Assembly: GCA_001643675.2 (NCBI GenBank)
Contig: LSRY02000002.1
Location: 1,653,501 to 1,717,500, forward strand
Source: Monocercomonoides exilis
Taxonomy: Eukaryota; Preaxostyla; Oxymonadida; Polymastigidae
Reading direction: 5' to 3'
DNA length: 64,000 nt
Of the stretch, positions 8,972 through 23,500 are shown piece by piece (position 1 is the first letter of the stretch; every line of letters begins with the position of its first letter). The notes beneath the pieces are model-generated. The model ran no database searches. It saw nothing but the letters and a program-made list of their open reading frames with translations, and was not told the origin of the DNA. Position numbers and translations under genes: made by a program.

Positions 8972-10190
8972 TCAAAAATTAAAAAGACAAAAATTTATAG
9001 CAGAATCGCCTCTTTCCAATGCACATAAATTCTGCCCCTCCTTTGCTCTTGCGCTCTGTATGGCAAATGACTTTCCTGCTTCCACTGCCTTTGCTGCAAC
9101 CATCCCATCTCCGCTCGTAAACTTCACATTCTTCGCCTTAACATTCTCCAGCACGCTATCTCCCAATATTATCAACGAAAAGAACAATACAGATGAAGAG
9201 AATAAAAAAGATTGATCAAGCTCAGAGAACAATGATTTTGAAATATTCTTTTTTGTGATCTCCACATCAATCATTGATAGCTGTGACAACTGCACCTTTA
9301 ACACTGATGAATATATCGCATTCCCTGAAGAAACACTTGCTGTAATCACAACATCTTCCAACGAGAATGACCCACTTTCATAAAATACAACAATAACACT
9401 TGGTGAAGGATTTGTATTTGAGTTACAACCAACCTTTATGTGCAATAAACCAAGGTGACCTGTTGTCACACTGAACAGCGTTCCTGCTGCTGATGGAGAT
9501 GAAAGCGCTCCTGTTCCAATAGAACTCTTATCTTTGCCTTTCCCAATAACCAAAATCTCCTTTGTCCCAATCTCAATTGTTGTTGTCTCGCTTTGATGAT
9601 CCCCTTCCATCAGCGTTATTGTCAAGCTAATCTGCACCTCGCACATCTCAAACGCCTTCTTCACTGTCAGACAAGGAAATGTTTCATTTGCCCCACAAAG
9701 TGGAGATGTATCATTTCCATTCACCGAAGCATAAATCGTCTTGTCTTTCAGCCAGTCTTTTTTTTGATGTTTGATCATACACCCAACTCCCTGAACTCGA
9801 ATAATTATACACATAACACATTCTCTGTTCATCTGTGTTTGTGGTGTAACATTCATAGAATGGATTTCCTGAGTTCAAGAAGAAGTTATAGTAATCAACG
9901 TATTCAACGTCATTTCCGCGTGGATTGGCTGCATCTCTACAGCTGTGATTCGTGAAAAAATTAAAAAAGCAATAAGTTCCGTTGACTGGCTTTTCTGTTT
10001 TTTCTGGTCTGAAAAACAACCCTCCTCCCTCTCTTAATGCTGAGCATGAAATAAACTGAATGCTCCCCATTTTGAATGCAGCTGGAACAGTGTGACAAAA
10101 CATTCCTCCACCATAATTATTTGTAAGTAAGTTTGAAGTCAATGAGCATGAAAATACACGTGTATCCTCCACTTTGTTATTTTTTGTTTT
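8972..10190 (-). pseudogene. Truncated, frameshifted surface-protein gene (left palindrome arm)
   Basis: Two overlapping minus-strand frames form one protein: about 10190-9760 (NNYGGGMFCHTVP, GGLFFRPEKTEK, SGNPFYECYTTN) and about 9770-8972 (KKDWLKDKTIYASVNGND, CGANETFPCLTVKKA, GHLGLLHIKV). They are split by a run of eight A (minus strand; 9758-9765); seven would restore the frame seen in the right-arm copy. There is no ATG start, signal peptide, membrane span or kinase-like tail. It contains one CG-(5)-PC module like those of the intact gene at 17503. The homopolymer frameshift could be a sequencing error, but the missing ends argue for a pseudogene. Confidence 0.8.
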
Positions 10191-11740
10191 AACTCACGCT
10201 CTGAGTTAAAATCGGAAAAAAAAGCATTTCCTATTTAATTTGAAAAACAAAATTCGAAAACAAACATAAGGAAAAAAAGATATATATTAACAAGCAATAA
10301 ACTTTGCATTTGCCTATGAATAATTGTTGCAATGTGAATCTGTGCAGCGATCGAAAATAAACATTAAATCATTTCTGAGATGATTCAAATATGAATTGCA
10401 ACGAAATTTACTCCAAAGAAAATATATTTGTTATTTGCTTCATTGACAGCCATTGCTCTAAACAATCGCTATGAGCTTTATAAATTGAAAAATTGAACTG
10501 TTGATTTCATTGGATCATTTATTAGATTTAATGGGTGAAAAAACAAAACAAAAAATCTTTTTTTTTCTAGGAATTTCACAGTTTTCCGTTCGATTTTTGC
10601 TTTGGATCATAACAAACAGTCATTTATTCATCATTGCAAATATTGAAGATGCTCTAATAAAATGATTCAAATTTTTGTTGCATTAAGATTTTTCAAATTG
10701 ATTAAACAAATTACACTCATTGCTTTTTCAAATATGGTGCTTATTCATAAATGTGACATTGAAATTTAAATATGTGAAAATTTTCTTTCAATAAAAATAT
10801 TTCTTCAATAAAAATCATTGTGGTTCTGAAAACTCGAAATAAGTCAGTCTTACTGAAAATAACTTGGTTATTTTGAAATAAGTGAATTAACTTGAAATAA
10901 CCTATATAAATCTTGAAATAAAAATTTATTTCAAGTTTTATATGGGTTATTTTGAATTAATTCACTTATTTCAAAATAACCAAGTTATTTTCAGTAAGAC
11001 TGACTTATTTTGAGTTTTCGAAACCACAATGATTTTTTCAAATGTGATAATTCTTCAAAACGAAAAATTTCAAATATTTGAATTTCAATGTCTTTGTTAT
11101 GATTAAGCACCATATTTGTGAAAGCAATGGGTGAACTTGTCAAATCGTTTGAAAAAATCTGAATAAAAATTTAATACGAATCAAATTATATGAGAATTTT
11201 TAACAAATGTAATGATGAATAAATGACTGTTTGTAATGATCCAAAGCAAAAATCGAACGGAAAACTGTGAAATTCCTCGAAAAATACAGATTTTTAGTTT
11301 TGTTTTTTCACCCATTAAATCTACGAAATGATCCAATGAAATCAACAGTTCAATTTTTCAATTCATAAGGCTCAAAGCGATTTCTTATTACAATGGTTGT
11401 TAATGAATCAAATCTGTCATATGATTTCATGAAAAATAAACTGTGCTTGGTTTTTTCTTAACAATTAAAATGGACCCCATGTTAACTATCAATTGCCGCA
11501 TTATTTTCAACTGCAGCGAGATGGCACATATGAACAAACAAAGTTAAATGCTTGCAAATTCATTGATCTGAATGCAATGTGTGATAATTTGGTTATCTAT
11601 CATTTTTTGAAAAATTATTTTATTTATTTTCAGATTAGGAAACTTGATTAATTAGAGATGAAAATGGAGAAGGGGAGAGTGCGTGTGTATTTGACTGCAT
11701 TTTCATTTCATGTTCAATCACAATTTACGGAGGTGGAGGC

Positions 11741-12841
11741 ATGCGTTGTTCGTATGTTCCGAATCAATTAAAAATTAGAAATATTCAGTTTATTTCATTT
11801 TCAGCACAACAAGAGGGAGGAGGATTGTCCTTCAGGCCAGAAAAAGCAGAAAAGCTAGGCAATGGAATTTATTGTTATTTTTTGTTCTTCCATGAATGCA
11901 AGTGCGGGATTACATCCACTCCTTATGGGCATGACATTGCATATGCAGATCATTACAATCTTTATTTAGAGTCAGGGAATCCGTTCAAAGAATGCTATAC
12001 AACGAACGCAGATGAGAAGAGAATGTGCTATGCTCACAACTACTCGAATGCAGGTGCCTGGACATTTCAGCACACCGAAAAAAAGGATTGGCTGAAAGAT
12101 AAGACGATATATGTTTCTGTTGGTGGAAATGATGGATATGAGCTATGCGGGTCAAATGAATCAAATCCGTGCAAAACGGTGAAGAAGGCGCTTGAGATGT
12201 GTGAGGTGCAGATAAGCTTGACAATCACACTGATGGATGGGAATCATCAAAGCGAGGCAACAACAATTGAGATTGGGGAAAAGAAGATTTCAGTTATTGG
12301 GAAAGGCAAAGATAAGAGTTTGATCGGAACAGGGGCACTTTCATCGACTGGAATGCTGTTCAGCGTGTCAACAGGTCACCTTGGTTTATTGCACATGAAA
12401 GTTGATTGCAACTCAAATGCAAGTCCTTCTTCGCCGAGTGTGGTTGTGGTGTCTGATGGAGGTGGGTCACTCTCATTGGAAGATGTTGTGATCACCACGA
12501 ACAAAACAGGAGAATATGTGATGTCGTCGTCAGTGTTTGTGGTGCCGTTGTCGCAGCTGTCGATGACCGATGTGGAGATTAAAGATATGAATGTCTCAAA
12601 ACCATTGTTCTCTGAGCCGGATCTCTCTTCTCCTTCTTCATCTGCCCTGTTTTTGACATCCACAACATCAGGAGAGAGCATTCTGGCGAACTTGTCTGTG
12701 AAGAATGTGAAGTTGACGAGTGGCGGTGGAGTGGTTCTGACAAAGACAGCTGCTGAAAGATGTGATACATTCACTGTGGAGATCAAGGAAGCAGAAGGGA
12801 GCGGAGTCAATGTGCGCTGTGTACGTGCGATTTTGAGATGA
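11741..12841 (+). pseudogene. Truncated surface-protein gene (right palindrome arm)
   Basis: A 366-codon open frame, clear paralogue of the left-arm copy: GGGLSFRPEKAEK, SGNPFKECYTTNADEKRMC, KKDWLKDKTIYVSVGGND, CGSNESNPCKTVKKALEMC, TGHLGLLHMKVDC. Here the junction disrupted in the left arm is in frame. The ATG at 11741 is internal to the homologous region (preceding sequence encodes an in-frame match to the left-arm NNYGGG motif), there is no signal peptide, and it ends without membrane or cytosolic domain. It may still be transcribed, but it is a fragment of the family represented by the gene at 17503. Confidence 0.72.
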
Positions 12842-13756
12842 TTTTTTTATGGCCACATGCGAATTTGGAGAGAAGAAAAAAACAATAACTTCATTTCTTA
12901 TTTGGCTTTGTTTAATTGTTACGAGTTCATCTCCCAAAATAACAATTGACTTTGTTAAAACTTTTTATTTTTTTACTATATCTCCGAATGGAAAATTAGT
13001 TTTGTTTGTGCGTTTTAAAAAAAAAGAAGAAAGTGTTTTGATGGAACGACTTTTTTTTTGAAAAATGAAACTTTTGTCACTATATCGAAATAATCATCAG
13101 ATATTCATTTTTATCTTGAACGATATTTTTCACAAAAACTTTTTTTAATTAAAAACTCCATTCACTCTGTATGCATAATGATAAATTCATAACATTATCA
13201 ATATTTGAAATATTTTAGCAAATAAGCAATCATGAAATGAAAAAATCATTATAAAATCGGAGCAATATTTGAGTATTGATCATATATCAAAATTTATGTG
13301 GTTATTCAAAGGACTTCTGTTGATATATAGAAAAATCAAAAGAAGATTCATTCTCTCCAATTAACGAGTTTGCAGTTTCTTATTTCAGAACATCGGATGA
13401 AAATGCTAAAAATAAAACAGGCTCAACGTGTATATTTCTTTTCATGCACAGCTTAATGAAAGAAATGACAAGGTAATTGAAAAAAATTTTGTTATGTGAA
13501 ATTGAAGATCAATTTTGCAGTTTTTGTCTCAGAATACAAACAACAATGAAATAAAACTGACAAAAAAGAGAATGACAATTAATAGCAACCAGACAGAAAA
13601 AATAATAAAACTTCATTTGTCTATACTCAATAAGACTGACTTTTTTTCAAAAGAATTAGTAAAACTCAAAAAACCATTGAAAAACTCGAAATAAGTGGGT
13701 TATTTCAAAATAACTTGATCATTTCAAAATTTTCCAAATATTTCACATTTCATCTA

Positions 13757-16700
13757 TTGTTTTTCAATTTAGGAGATTTTATTTATTACATAAAGAAATA
13801 TGTTCAATTTCACTTCTTTTAGAAAATTTTTTATCATAATTTGTGATTCACTTTGAATTGATTTTAACATGCATTTTTAACTTGCATCTGCACTTCATTA
13901 AAACTTGAATATTTTATTTAAACACATTTTTGCATTTCCGAGAAATTAAGATTTTCTTTTTCAAGAAAACTTTATTCATGAAACATAAATCAAAATAGCT
14001 TTTAATAAAAATTGCAAAATGTTGGAAGCAATTCTAATTTTGCCATTGGAGTTCGAAATGAAAACGCACTAAAGTCACGATCAATTCCAAAATGAAAAGG
14101 AAATTCAATAACAAAAACAATAATTTGTTTTAAGAAAACATTCATATTTAGCTCGGATTGTTAAAAAAAATTTAATGCAAAGCAAAATAAAGCTGTATTG
14201 TCCGCTTTCATTTCATTCAGTCTGTTATTAACCTCACATTTTCAAATGAACCATCATAAGCACTGTCAGAAGAATAAAGCCAACCTCCAACAATGAGACT
14301 GTATTGTGTCATGACAAAGTGAATTGGAAGTTTATTAGCCGTAGCTGGATTGAGGGAAAATGATGCTTTCTGATGAATTGGTAAACAAACGAAAAATTAC
14401 TGGATTAACATTTATTGTGAGAGATGTGAGAGCGACTAACAGAATCGATGGCTTCAACGAGTCACCCAAACTGGATTAGAACGAACCAAACAAAAGAAGA
14501 GAGTCATAAAGAGTATTTTATTCAAAGAGAAAGACAAAACTGGACTGCTGAAAGAAATGATTCAAAGCAGCTTTTCTGTTGAGAAGATCAAAATCAAAAA
14601 GAAATATCAAATGACACCTTTGTAATACGAAAAGCAATAAGAAGCGAGGTGACAAGTGCTTATGGGAACTGTGAATGGAATAGGAAGTGGCATTAGATAT
14701 GAAGAGACAGCCATCGAAGGGAAAGGCAAATGGACACAAGAACAAGCGGAAAGAATGAGAAAAAGAAAATTAGAAGCACACAAATCAGATTTGTTAGAGG
14801 TGATCTTTTTTTAAAAGAAACATCAGTAATCCTGTTAACGCCTCTGGTTTGGACATCTAAAAAAATTCACCTCTTTAGTAAAACATCCTTCTTTGTCTTA
14901 TACCAAGACAGGTGTCTCAAACAGAGCAATAAATCCTCCTCCTTCCTTCAGTCAAGTGTCGATGTTTTTCAGCAGCAGCAAGTGAAAAGCATTCCAAAAG
15001 CGGAGGTGACAATCCATTCTATGAGTAAGAAGCTTGTTTCGAGGGATCGCAAATGCAGGAAGATGTTGGTTGTAAAGCATTGTGTGCACTTCTTCGGACG
15101 CAATTGGGATATGCCCGCGTATTTTGTGTGTTTGGAGAGTTCTGTGTGCTCGATGCGCTGATGAGAAAAGATAAGCAATTCACAAATGGACAATATGGAT
15201 TTCAGTGCAGTTGATGAGGAAGATGAAGCAGATGTCATTTGAAAAGTTATTGAAATGACATTTCAATCATTCCAAAGAAAAGATTTTTTCACTATCCGAA
15301 TGGTTGAATTTGTCAAAGATAGGAATTTCATTTAGAATTGAATATTGGGCATTTAAAGTTGGAGATGCTCCTCTTTCTCCTTTCAGCTCTTTCGACTCAC
15401 CTCGTTTTCTTCAAATCAGATGTGCTACTTGCCTTCCGTGTGAAGAAGTTCATTGTCAAAATTGTTTTCGTTGCAGCTCTGTTCGTCCAACTTGTCTTCC
15501 ACTACAACTCCTGTTCCTGTAAAATTTACACCCCAAATTCATGAATCTCTGTTTCATTCTGTTTTCTCTTTTTATTTATTTCTCGATTTATATATTCACC
15601 ACGCTTTTTGAATTCATCTCACTTCATCTTCCGCCTTTCCTTGAATAAGATGCAGTTGTGGAATTTGTGGAGTTGTTTCTGGTATTTCATTCCTGCTTCG
15701 TCTTCTTCTTTCTATTTTCTGCTTTATCAAAGTGTTTGCACCGTGTCATTGAAGTGATATGCCACTTCATTGCTTCATTGTTTGCAAAGACCTTCTATCC
15801 ACGCAGCCGTTATTAGGTATCCCATATTCTATTTGTTCTTTCCCTAAATAAAGATAGAGAAGATAATCTTTTCTCCGATTCAGCTGTTCAACTTCAGCAT
15901 CCCAAGTGAACGGAGGATGTTTAGATTTGATTGAAGAATCCTCCCATCAAAATCAGCTGCTGCTAGCAGATGCACCTTCTACAGCTGCGCAATTCACAAC
16001 AAGCCTCTCCTGTGCCCAGGAAGCTAAAAGAAGCGAGAGAGGTTGTTGAAGCTGTTAAAGCTATTAAAGCCGTTGAAGCTGAAGAAGACAGTTCAGTGAA
16101 TGTGCTTGTTGCTTGTTTGATTGAGTGTTTTGTTCTTTTTTTAAAGCAATCTGCAACATTATGGTCTTGATATTTCGATTCATAGACTTCTCCATCTCTT
16201 TCGTCAGGTATCTGCTTGATGCACAAGATCACTTCGAGCTTCAATTTCTAGAAATTTCTCAGCATGTTCAAAAAAAACTTTGTTCAATCATTGAATCTCT
16301 TCACACAGTCAATCCCTTTGATGGTTTTGGAATGGACATGTATTGACAAGAGTCCTTCGTTTGAGCGAACATCAAGATGAGAATGCGAGCATCTTTGAAA
16401 TGAGAAAGAAGTTTGTGAGAAGAAGAAGAAGTTGTAGTAGAAGTGGTTGTCGTAGAAGTTGTTGTTGTAGTTGAAGTTGTTGTTGTTGTTGAAGAAAGAG
16501 AATGGTTTGTGAGATCTTCTTTGATGAATATGTCTTGTTTATGGAGATGTTTTTCTCTAATTCTTCTTCTTTTTCTTCAAATTCTTCTTCTTTTTCTTCA
16601 AATTCTTCTTCTTCTTCTTCTCATAATCAGACAGACGAATTTATTTGCATTCCAAATGCTCCAACTTGTCAAAAAAGAAATTAAAGAGAAAAAATTGATA

Positions 16701-17502
16701 ATAAAGAAGAGAAAGAGGATTAGATCAGGAAAATGGAATGAAAGTTTGTGGAAATTTCGAAGAGAGGAGAGGAGTTGAATATCAAAAGAGAGTGAGATAG
16801 CTCAGATGAAAGTGCATCAGCACAAGCAAAAACGGGATGTTGTGTAGTGATGCTTATCTTTCATTTTCAGCGAAACACGGAGTATCTGACAGAGAAAGGC
16901 CCATCATTCAATAAAAATGGGAGGAGAGACATCTAATAATTCGAAACGGCACATTTTCAAGGAAAAATTTAGATGGTGTGTATTTTGACATGGAATTTAT
17001 TGCTTTTTTTACGCTCTAATTGAACAGTAATTTCTATTTGATAAGTTTATTTTTTTGTTATTTTTGCATTCAATAGTCCAAACACGAGTAATTCATCTTT
17101 TTTTGAAAACCAAGCCATATCAAATAAAATTATCGTTAATAATAACCATTAAAACTATACAAGACAGATTCTTATCAGACATGGAATTTATCCAAATACA
17201 TAATATTTCTCGATTTATCAACTATTTTTTTCGGATTTTTTTTTAAACTTCGTATTTATTAATATGCAACGATATGAAAATTCTCTCCTGCATTATCAAA
17301 TACCGATTCATACCTGTCCAGAATCGAAGAAATGGCATTGTTTTGAAAGCGTCTCGGATATTTTCCAAACGCTACAAAATAATTGCAGAAAGAAGGTTTT
17401 CACACTTTAAAACTGTGTTGAAAATAATTTAATAAGGGTTATTTTGATCAACCGGAAATATAAAATTTTTCAAATTAAAATTTATTTCCGTTCCACACAA
17501 GA
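13757..17502. other. 3.7 kb gene-poor stretch
   Basis: Mixed AT-rich DNA with many short frames, none with recognisable motifs or good start context. Around 16415-16500 and 16555-16620 there are GAA/GTT and TTC-type trinucleotide repeats that create spurious Val/Glu- or Ser/Leu-rich frames. Part of it (about 14.4-16.8 kb) is less AT-rich than true spacer and could hold decayed exons, but I cannot identify any. Confidence 0.5.
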
Positions 17503-20500
17503 ATGCACTTGTTCCTTTTGGCATGTTTGATTCTTGGAAAGACATTTGAAGAACAATATATCTCTGGAACTGCCACATTGGAAACCAAAGGTATCATTTC
17601 GAATAAATATTTTTTCAATAATTTTCTTTATTTTGATTAAGGTTATTCAAATGATGTACAATATCTATCAGAGGCTAATAACAATTATTTATTTGAACAG
17701 AGTACATTGTTGGAAGTGAAAAGATTACAGTCAGGTCTTTCTGTGGTGAAAAATACATTTTTTATATTCTGCAATTCTTCAGTTGTATTGAACAATTTGG
17801 CGCTTGATTTCTCTTCCTCTCCATTTGTGCTAATAACAGAATATTCAACACTAAAAATGGATTCCTGCATTTCCCATCAAAAAACAGATTCTCAGTTTCA
17901 TTTGCAACGTGGGTCAATCAGCATTGTGAATTTGACTTTGATCCCTCAAATTAATACTCTCTCTAGAAGTCTCATATTTTCCTCTGATGATTCAAACATC
18001 GCCATTTTGAGAAATTCCATCATTGCAGACCTGGCTGTTTCAGCTTCAGGCTATTTCCTGCTATCAGGAAAGAGCAAAAGTGAACAGATTGATAATTGTG
18101 CCTTCAGGAACATATCTGTGAAATTAGATAAAAGCAGTGATTACCAAATGGAGCATTCATGTCAATTAAGTTCAATGGAGAGCTGCCTCATTTATTCGTG
18201 TGTGAATGGGTTTGAAGGAGGGATCTCGAGCGGATCCTATTCTTCACAAGAATTTGAATGTAAAAACGCAACTGTAAGCTTCGGGAAAAGAGAAATGAAT
18301 GATCTTCAGAAAAAAGAAAAACTGGAAACAACAGAAAGTCAATCCTTTTCATTGTGTGAATGGGTTGATTGCACAGCACCGCAAGGAGGTGCTCTTTATG
18401 TGCATGACAATACAAATGCTATTTTAACAGTTGAAAATTCGTCATTTTCAAGATGCAATGCTTCTTCTACAAGAGGTGGTGGAATATACGCTTTGAATGT
18501 CGCTGAATGCATTGTCCTTCATTCTTCATTCGTTCAGTGCACGGCGGCTGCAACCACAAACTTTGGTGGTGGAGGGATAATGAACGAAAACGTTAATAAT
18601 CAATCATTGGTTGACGATTGCTCCTTTCAAAATTGCTCATCGGGAAATGACGCAGGTGCAATTGATCAACGTCAAACCAAATCTGAAAGACAGAAAAAAT
18701 GCATTATTAATTCCTTTTTTGATAACTGTCGATGCAATGGAACAGTTGATGGGGCAGGGGGAGCATTTCAACATTGGAATCCAACGGACAAAGTTGAAAT
18801 ATCAAACTGTCTCTTCTGTCATTGCAATTCTATGATGGGAGGAGGCGCAGTTAACCAATATATAAACAGTTTCAATTATGGAATATTACTTTATTACTGC
18901 TTTTTCCACAATAATACATGTGTAACAGGGGGTCATGATATTGTCCTTGATGGATCAACAGAAAATAACATTGATTCCACCTGCTTTTCCACCAGACAAA
19001 CATCGAATAGAGTTAGCACAAAACATTACTCAATTGATGATTGCAGTGATTGGCTTCGCAATGATTTTGGAAATGTGAGATTTGTTTCTTCAATTGAAAC
19101 CCGACCGAATGGAATTGACACATATGCATGTGGAATAAATGAATCTCATCCATGCAGCACTATCAATCATTGTTTGACTCAACTTATTCCTGACTTGGTT
19201 CCCAATGTCGAAATTATTTCGGGAACGATAATCGAAACTAATAGTTTTGATTGTGGAGTCAACACTTTTACAGTTTATGGCCAAAGCAATATGAGCGCAG
19301 CAATCCAAACAGAATTTGAAACATCTGGGCTGTCTCTATTTTCGGTCTCAACAGGCACATTGACAATCAGGGATTTTATTCTTGTGCATGACTCGGTTCA
19401 TCCAAATAACCGTGGGTCAAGGCTGTTTGAGATTACAGGAGCAGGAGAGTTGCATATAAGTGGACTGAACATATCTGCTGGAAGTGAGTATTCTTCAGAA
19501 ACAGCGTTCACCACTGAACTGATAAATGTTCAGAGTGGGATGTTTCAGATGGAAAATGTGAACTGGGCAAGGACTATCTCCACTGTTTCGTTGTTTTCGC
19601 TTTCTTCAACAAATGAAGTATCATTAACATTTTCAGGGTGCACATTTAATGGGATCGAAAGAACAACGAATGGAGCAGCTGTGATGTCGTTTTCCAACGA
19701 CAAGGCAAATTTCGATCTGAATTCTTGCACTTTTGAAGGATGTGGAAGCAGAACATCTGCTGATGGGGGATCGATGATGCTGTGTGTTGGGAATGGAAAT
19801 GAAGTTAAAGTGAAAGGTGGATCTTTTGATGGGTGCTTTTGCTCTGCAACATATGGATTTGGGGGAGGAATCCTTCTCCAGCTGTTGAATGCAAATCCCA
19901 ATTTCCAGATATCCTCTTCCTTTGGCACAAACAGAGCCAAGTGGGGAAATGATATCTTTGTCACTTCTCCAAATCTGGAAGTGACCGCAAAGTCACAAAA
20001 AATAACATGTGTGATAGCCTCCTTGGATTCTCTTGACAAAGTGAGAGGATATGATGGTGGAAACACAAGTGTGGCGATCCCTCTGTGCATCTATCTCCTT
20101 CCCACACCAGAAGAAATACATGTGAGCGATTCTGAGGCATATGATCACTCACATTGTGGAATTGTCCAATTCCCCTGTTTGACCTTGGGTCACTCGCTCA
20201 CACGTCAAACAGGAACAAAGAAAGTTGTTGTGAGTGGAATGATTTCGATGGGCGATGAAATGGCCTTTGCTGAGCAGAAGCACGAAATCAGAGGAAATGA
20301 TGATAAAAGTGGCTGGATAGTCTCTGAAGCAAGTTCGTCAGTTAACTTAGCAATGATTTCAGTGAGCGTTGAAACAGAATTATCAAAACTTATCTTCTCT
20401 CTTACTGCTTCCATCACTTCACACTCCATTTTCATTTCGTCCTCTTCATCACTGACTCTGTCTCAATGTTCTCTTTCTCTTCAAAATCCATCATCAGAAT

Positions 20501-23500
20501 TGGCATTTCTGTTCTTATCAGTTGAGTCACGGATCCTGATAATCGACAAATTCTCAGCTTCATCGATTGATTTGAGGAGAAATCCACTGATCTCGTTGAC
20601 AGAAAGCGGAACAAATACCGAGTTGGTGAACGCTCTGTGGTTGAACATGACGAAATGCAATTTCACAGAAATCGAAAGAGCAGCTGGAAATGGAGGCTGT
20701 GTGAGTATTGACAACAGCCATGATGAAAATTCAAATAGTGAAATAAATATTGAAGAATGTGATTTTGATGGATGTTCTATATTGGCTGACGAAAGCAGAG
20801 GAGGGGCAATCAATGCTCAGTTGAAAGGGAACATTCAAATGAATATTATTTCATGCATATTCACAGAATGCACAGCACCAGATGAAGAAGTGAAGACAGG
20901 CTTTGGAGGAGGAATGGCACTGAAATTGATCAATGACTATTCTTCATTTGTGATCTCATCACCTGTCTTTGCGGTAGACAAGTCAAATGTTGCGAGATAT
21001 GGAAATGATCTTTTTGTTGAAGCATTCAACTTGACAAAGAGCATCACAAATACCTCACTTCCATTTGTATCTGAGCATTTAAATGATATTTCGTTGAATT
21101 CAATGAGAGGCTTTGATGGGAGTGACACAATGAATGCAATTCCATTGATCTATTTTTGGCGAGCATTTGGCTCAGAGTTATTTGTTTGGAGCGAAGGAAA
21201 AGATGTGTGCATTTGCGGACTGTCAGATTATCCTTGCCTGTCTATTGATTATTCTTTGAAGCGAATGGTTGAAGGAAATGAAAGGATTATTAGTGTCATT
21301 GGAAAGGCGATTCTTCAGAAGAGTGTTGATGTCAGCGAGCTTTCAATTAGATCAAATAATACAGTCATGTGCGCTCTGGAGTGCAACTCTTCGCTTGAAG
21401 GAACAGAAGGAACAGCAATGAAGATTCAGGGTATTACCAATTTCGAACTGATAAACTTTGCAATACCATCATCCTTCACAAGTGGAGTCAATTATTTGAT
21501 GCATGTTGATTCAAGCGATGGATCATTGACTGTGAAAGACTGTTCGTTCACAAAAAATGAAGAAAATAATGGAGAAGAGGAAATAATTGACTACGGGCTA
21601 ATCAAAGCAGATGGAGGAACTGTTCAATTGGAGTTTGTGATAATGCAATCATTCAGTTTTGTAACAGATGTTATTTCTGTGCTATCTTCAACGATTTTGA
21701 ATTTGAAAAACCTGACAATGAAGAATGTTGAGCTGGATGGAGCAATCGGATTGAGCATTTCAAAGAATTCAAAAAGAGAGAGAAATGAAGCTGAACAAGA
21801 TATTGTTATTGAATGGAGCATTTTTGAAGACATCACGCAGAACACAACAGATGATATTCCCATCATTCGAAATGTCAATGATACCCCATTGAAAATGGTG
21901 ATTCGGAACACAACGATGAAGAAGTGTGGTGGAACGAGGTGTGGAAAAGGAGGGGCGATGTTTGTCCTGTTGAATGAAGGAGGGCACTTTGACTGTTCGT
22001 TTTGTACAATTTCTGAGTGCTTCTGTTCCACCACTGGAAGAGGTGGGTGTCTGTTTCTGGAATGCACCTCGACAGCTGAGCAGCCTCTGAATTTTGTTCT
22101 GTCGAACATCACATTCAGAGACAACTCTGCATTCAGAGGGAGAGATGTGTATGTGAGATGCCACTCAATCGATACACAAATTGTTGATGAGCAATTCTTG
22201 CTGGATTTCAGAGCACCATTTGTGAAGGACAAGGCAGTATGGGGTTGTTCGACAGACTCGTTTGTGGGGGAAGAAGATCTTCTGCTGAGAGTAGTAAAAT
22301 ATCAGAGCGAGACTATATTTGTGTCTTCTGTTGCAGATAGTCACACAGACAGCAAACAATGTGGTGAGTTCAGTGTGCCTTGTCAATCGCTGAATGTGGG
22401 AGTTCAGCACATCATTCCTTCATCATATTCGCAGCTGTTGATATCAGAGGAAACAATCATCAATAAAGAATGCGAAGCAAAGGATGTGACCATCCGCTCA
22501 CTTCAATCTCCTTCAGCTGCTTTGGTGCTTCTGAACTCAACAACTACAAGTGATGAAGGAAATCTAATCACAACCTCAGAGAAAGTTCGGATTGAGAGAT
22601 TGAATTTCAACTTTGGTCAGCTATTTTCTTATTCAGGAAGTTCTATCATTCATCAAGCAAGTGGGGAACTTTCTTTATCATTTGTTGATTTCTCTTCAGT
22701 TGTGGAGTCAGAAAACATTGAATATGTTACCCTCAACTCAACTTTGCTGAGCATTGCAAATGGAATTCTTCATGTTGACAACTGCTCAGTGTCAATGCTT
22801 TCATTAAAGAATCCTTCTTTTTTGTTCAATGGGGAAGAGACTTATATCACAAACATGAAGCTTGAACATATTGAATCAATTGCAAATGTTTTTGAGCTTG
22901 GGCAATGTGGAAGTGTTGCGTTTAACGGAGTGTGTGCAGATGGAGTGAAATTGTCTGAAGGCTGCTTCATTGTGATTCAAGGTTCGGTTTCAGCAACAAT
23001 TTCTTTAGGAATCTCCTCGTTCAATAACTGTTCAAAGAATTCAGAAGGACCATCTGTTCTTTCAACTTCTTCATCTTATGCTCAAATAGTTCTTTCAAAC
23101 TGTTCTTATTCAAACTGCGATTCTCTGTCTGAAAAAGGAATTGTTGTGGAGGTGTGCAATGTGATGGATGTTTCCATGCGCATGTGTGAATTTGAAGGAT
23201 TGTTAACTCACAATCTCTTATCAAAGGATGGAAACACATTTGAAGAAATATGCAAATGGAATGGATCGCTTGTCCATTCTACGAATTCTTCATTGGTGAT
23301 GAAGGATGTGATCATTTCGAATTCTTCATCAGGTGGGTTATCAGTATCAACTGGAAATGTGACGATTGAGAAAGGAGAATTCCTTGAAAACAATCCTTTC
23401 ATTGAAAAATATCACTCCTTTCGCAGAAACATCATTTGTTCGGATTCTGGAACACTGAACGTGGTGAGTTTGAAAGGAGGAGATGGAGTGATGCCCAATT

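Larger units (their letters stand above)
8061..13756. repeat. 5.7 kb imperfect palindrome (two ~2.85 kb inverted arms)
   Basis: The left arm 8061-10923 is the reverse complement of the right arm 10924-13756, meeting with no spacer at cttgaaataaa|atttatttcaag. The innermost ~110 bp match closely; towards the tips the match is looser with small indels. Outer tips read tagatgaaatgtgaaatatt (left) and its complement (right). Each arm holds a decayed surface-protein gene pointing outward. No terminal inverted repeat, target-site duplication or transposase is visible, so I read it as an inverted segmental duplication rather than a transposon. Confidence 0.9.

Noticed and set aside
8061-13756. Palindrome as a DNA transposon with terminal inverted repeats
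   Set aside because: The arms are full-length inverse copies with no central transposase and no terminal duplication; an inverted duplication explains it better.
16443-16778. Val/Glu- and Ser-rich small frames
   Set aside because: Generated by GTT/GAA and TTC trinucleotide repeats; no start context or homology.
16790-16870. Possible tRNA (tagctcag A-box-like sequence)
   Set aside because: No matching T-arm or acceptor stem could be paired.
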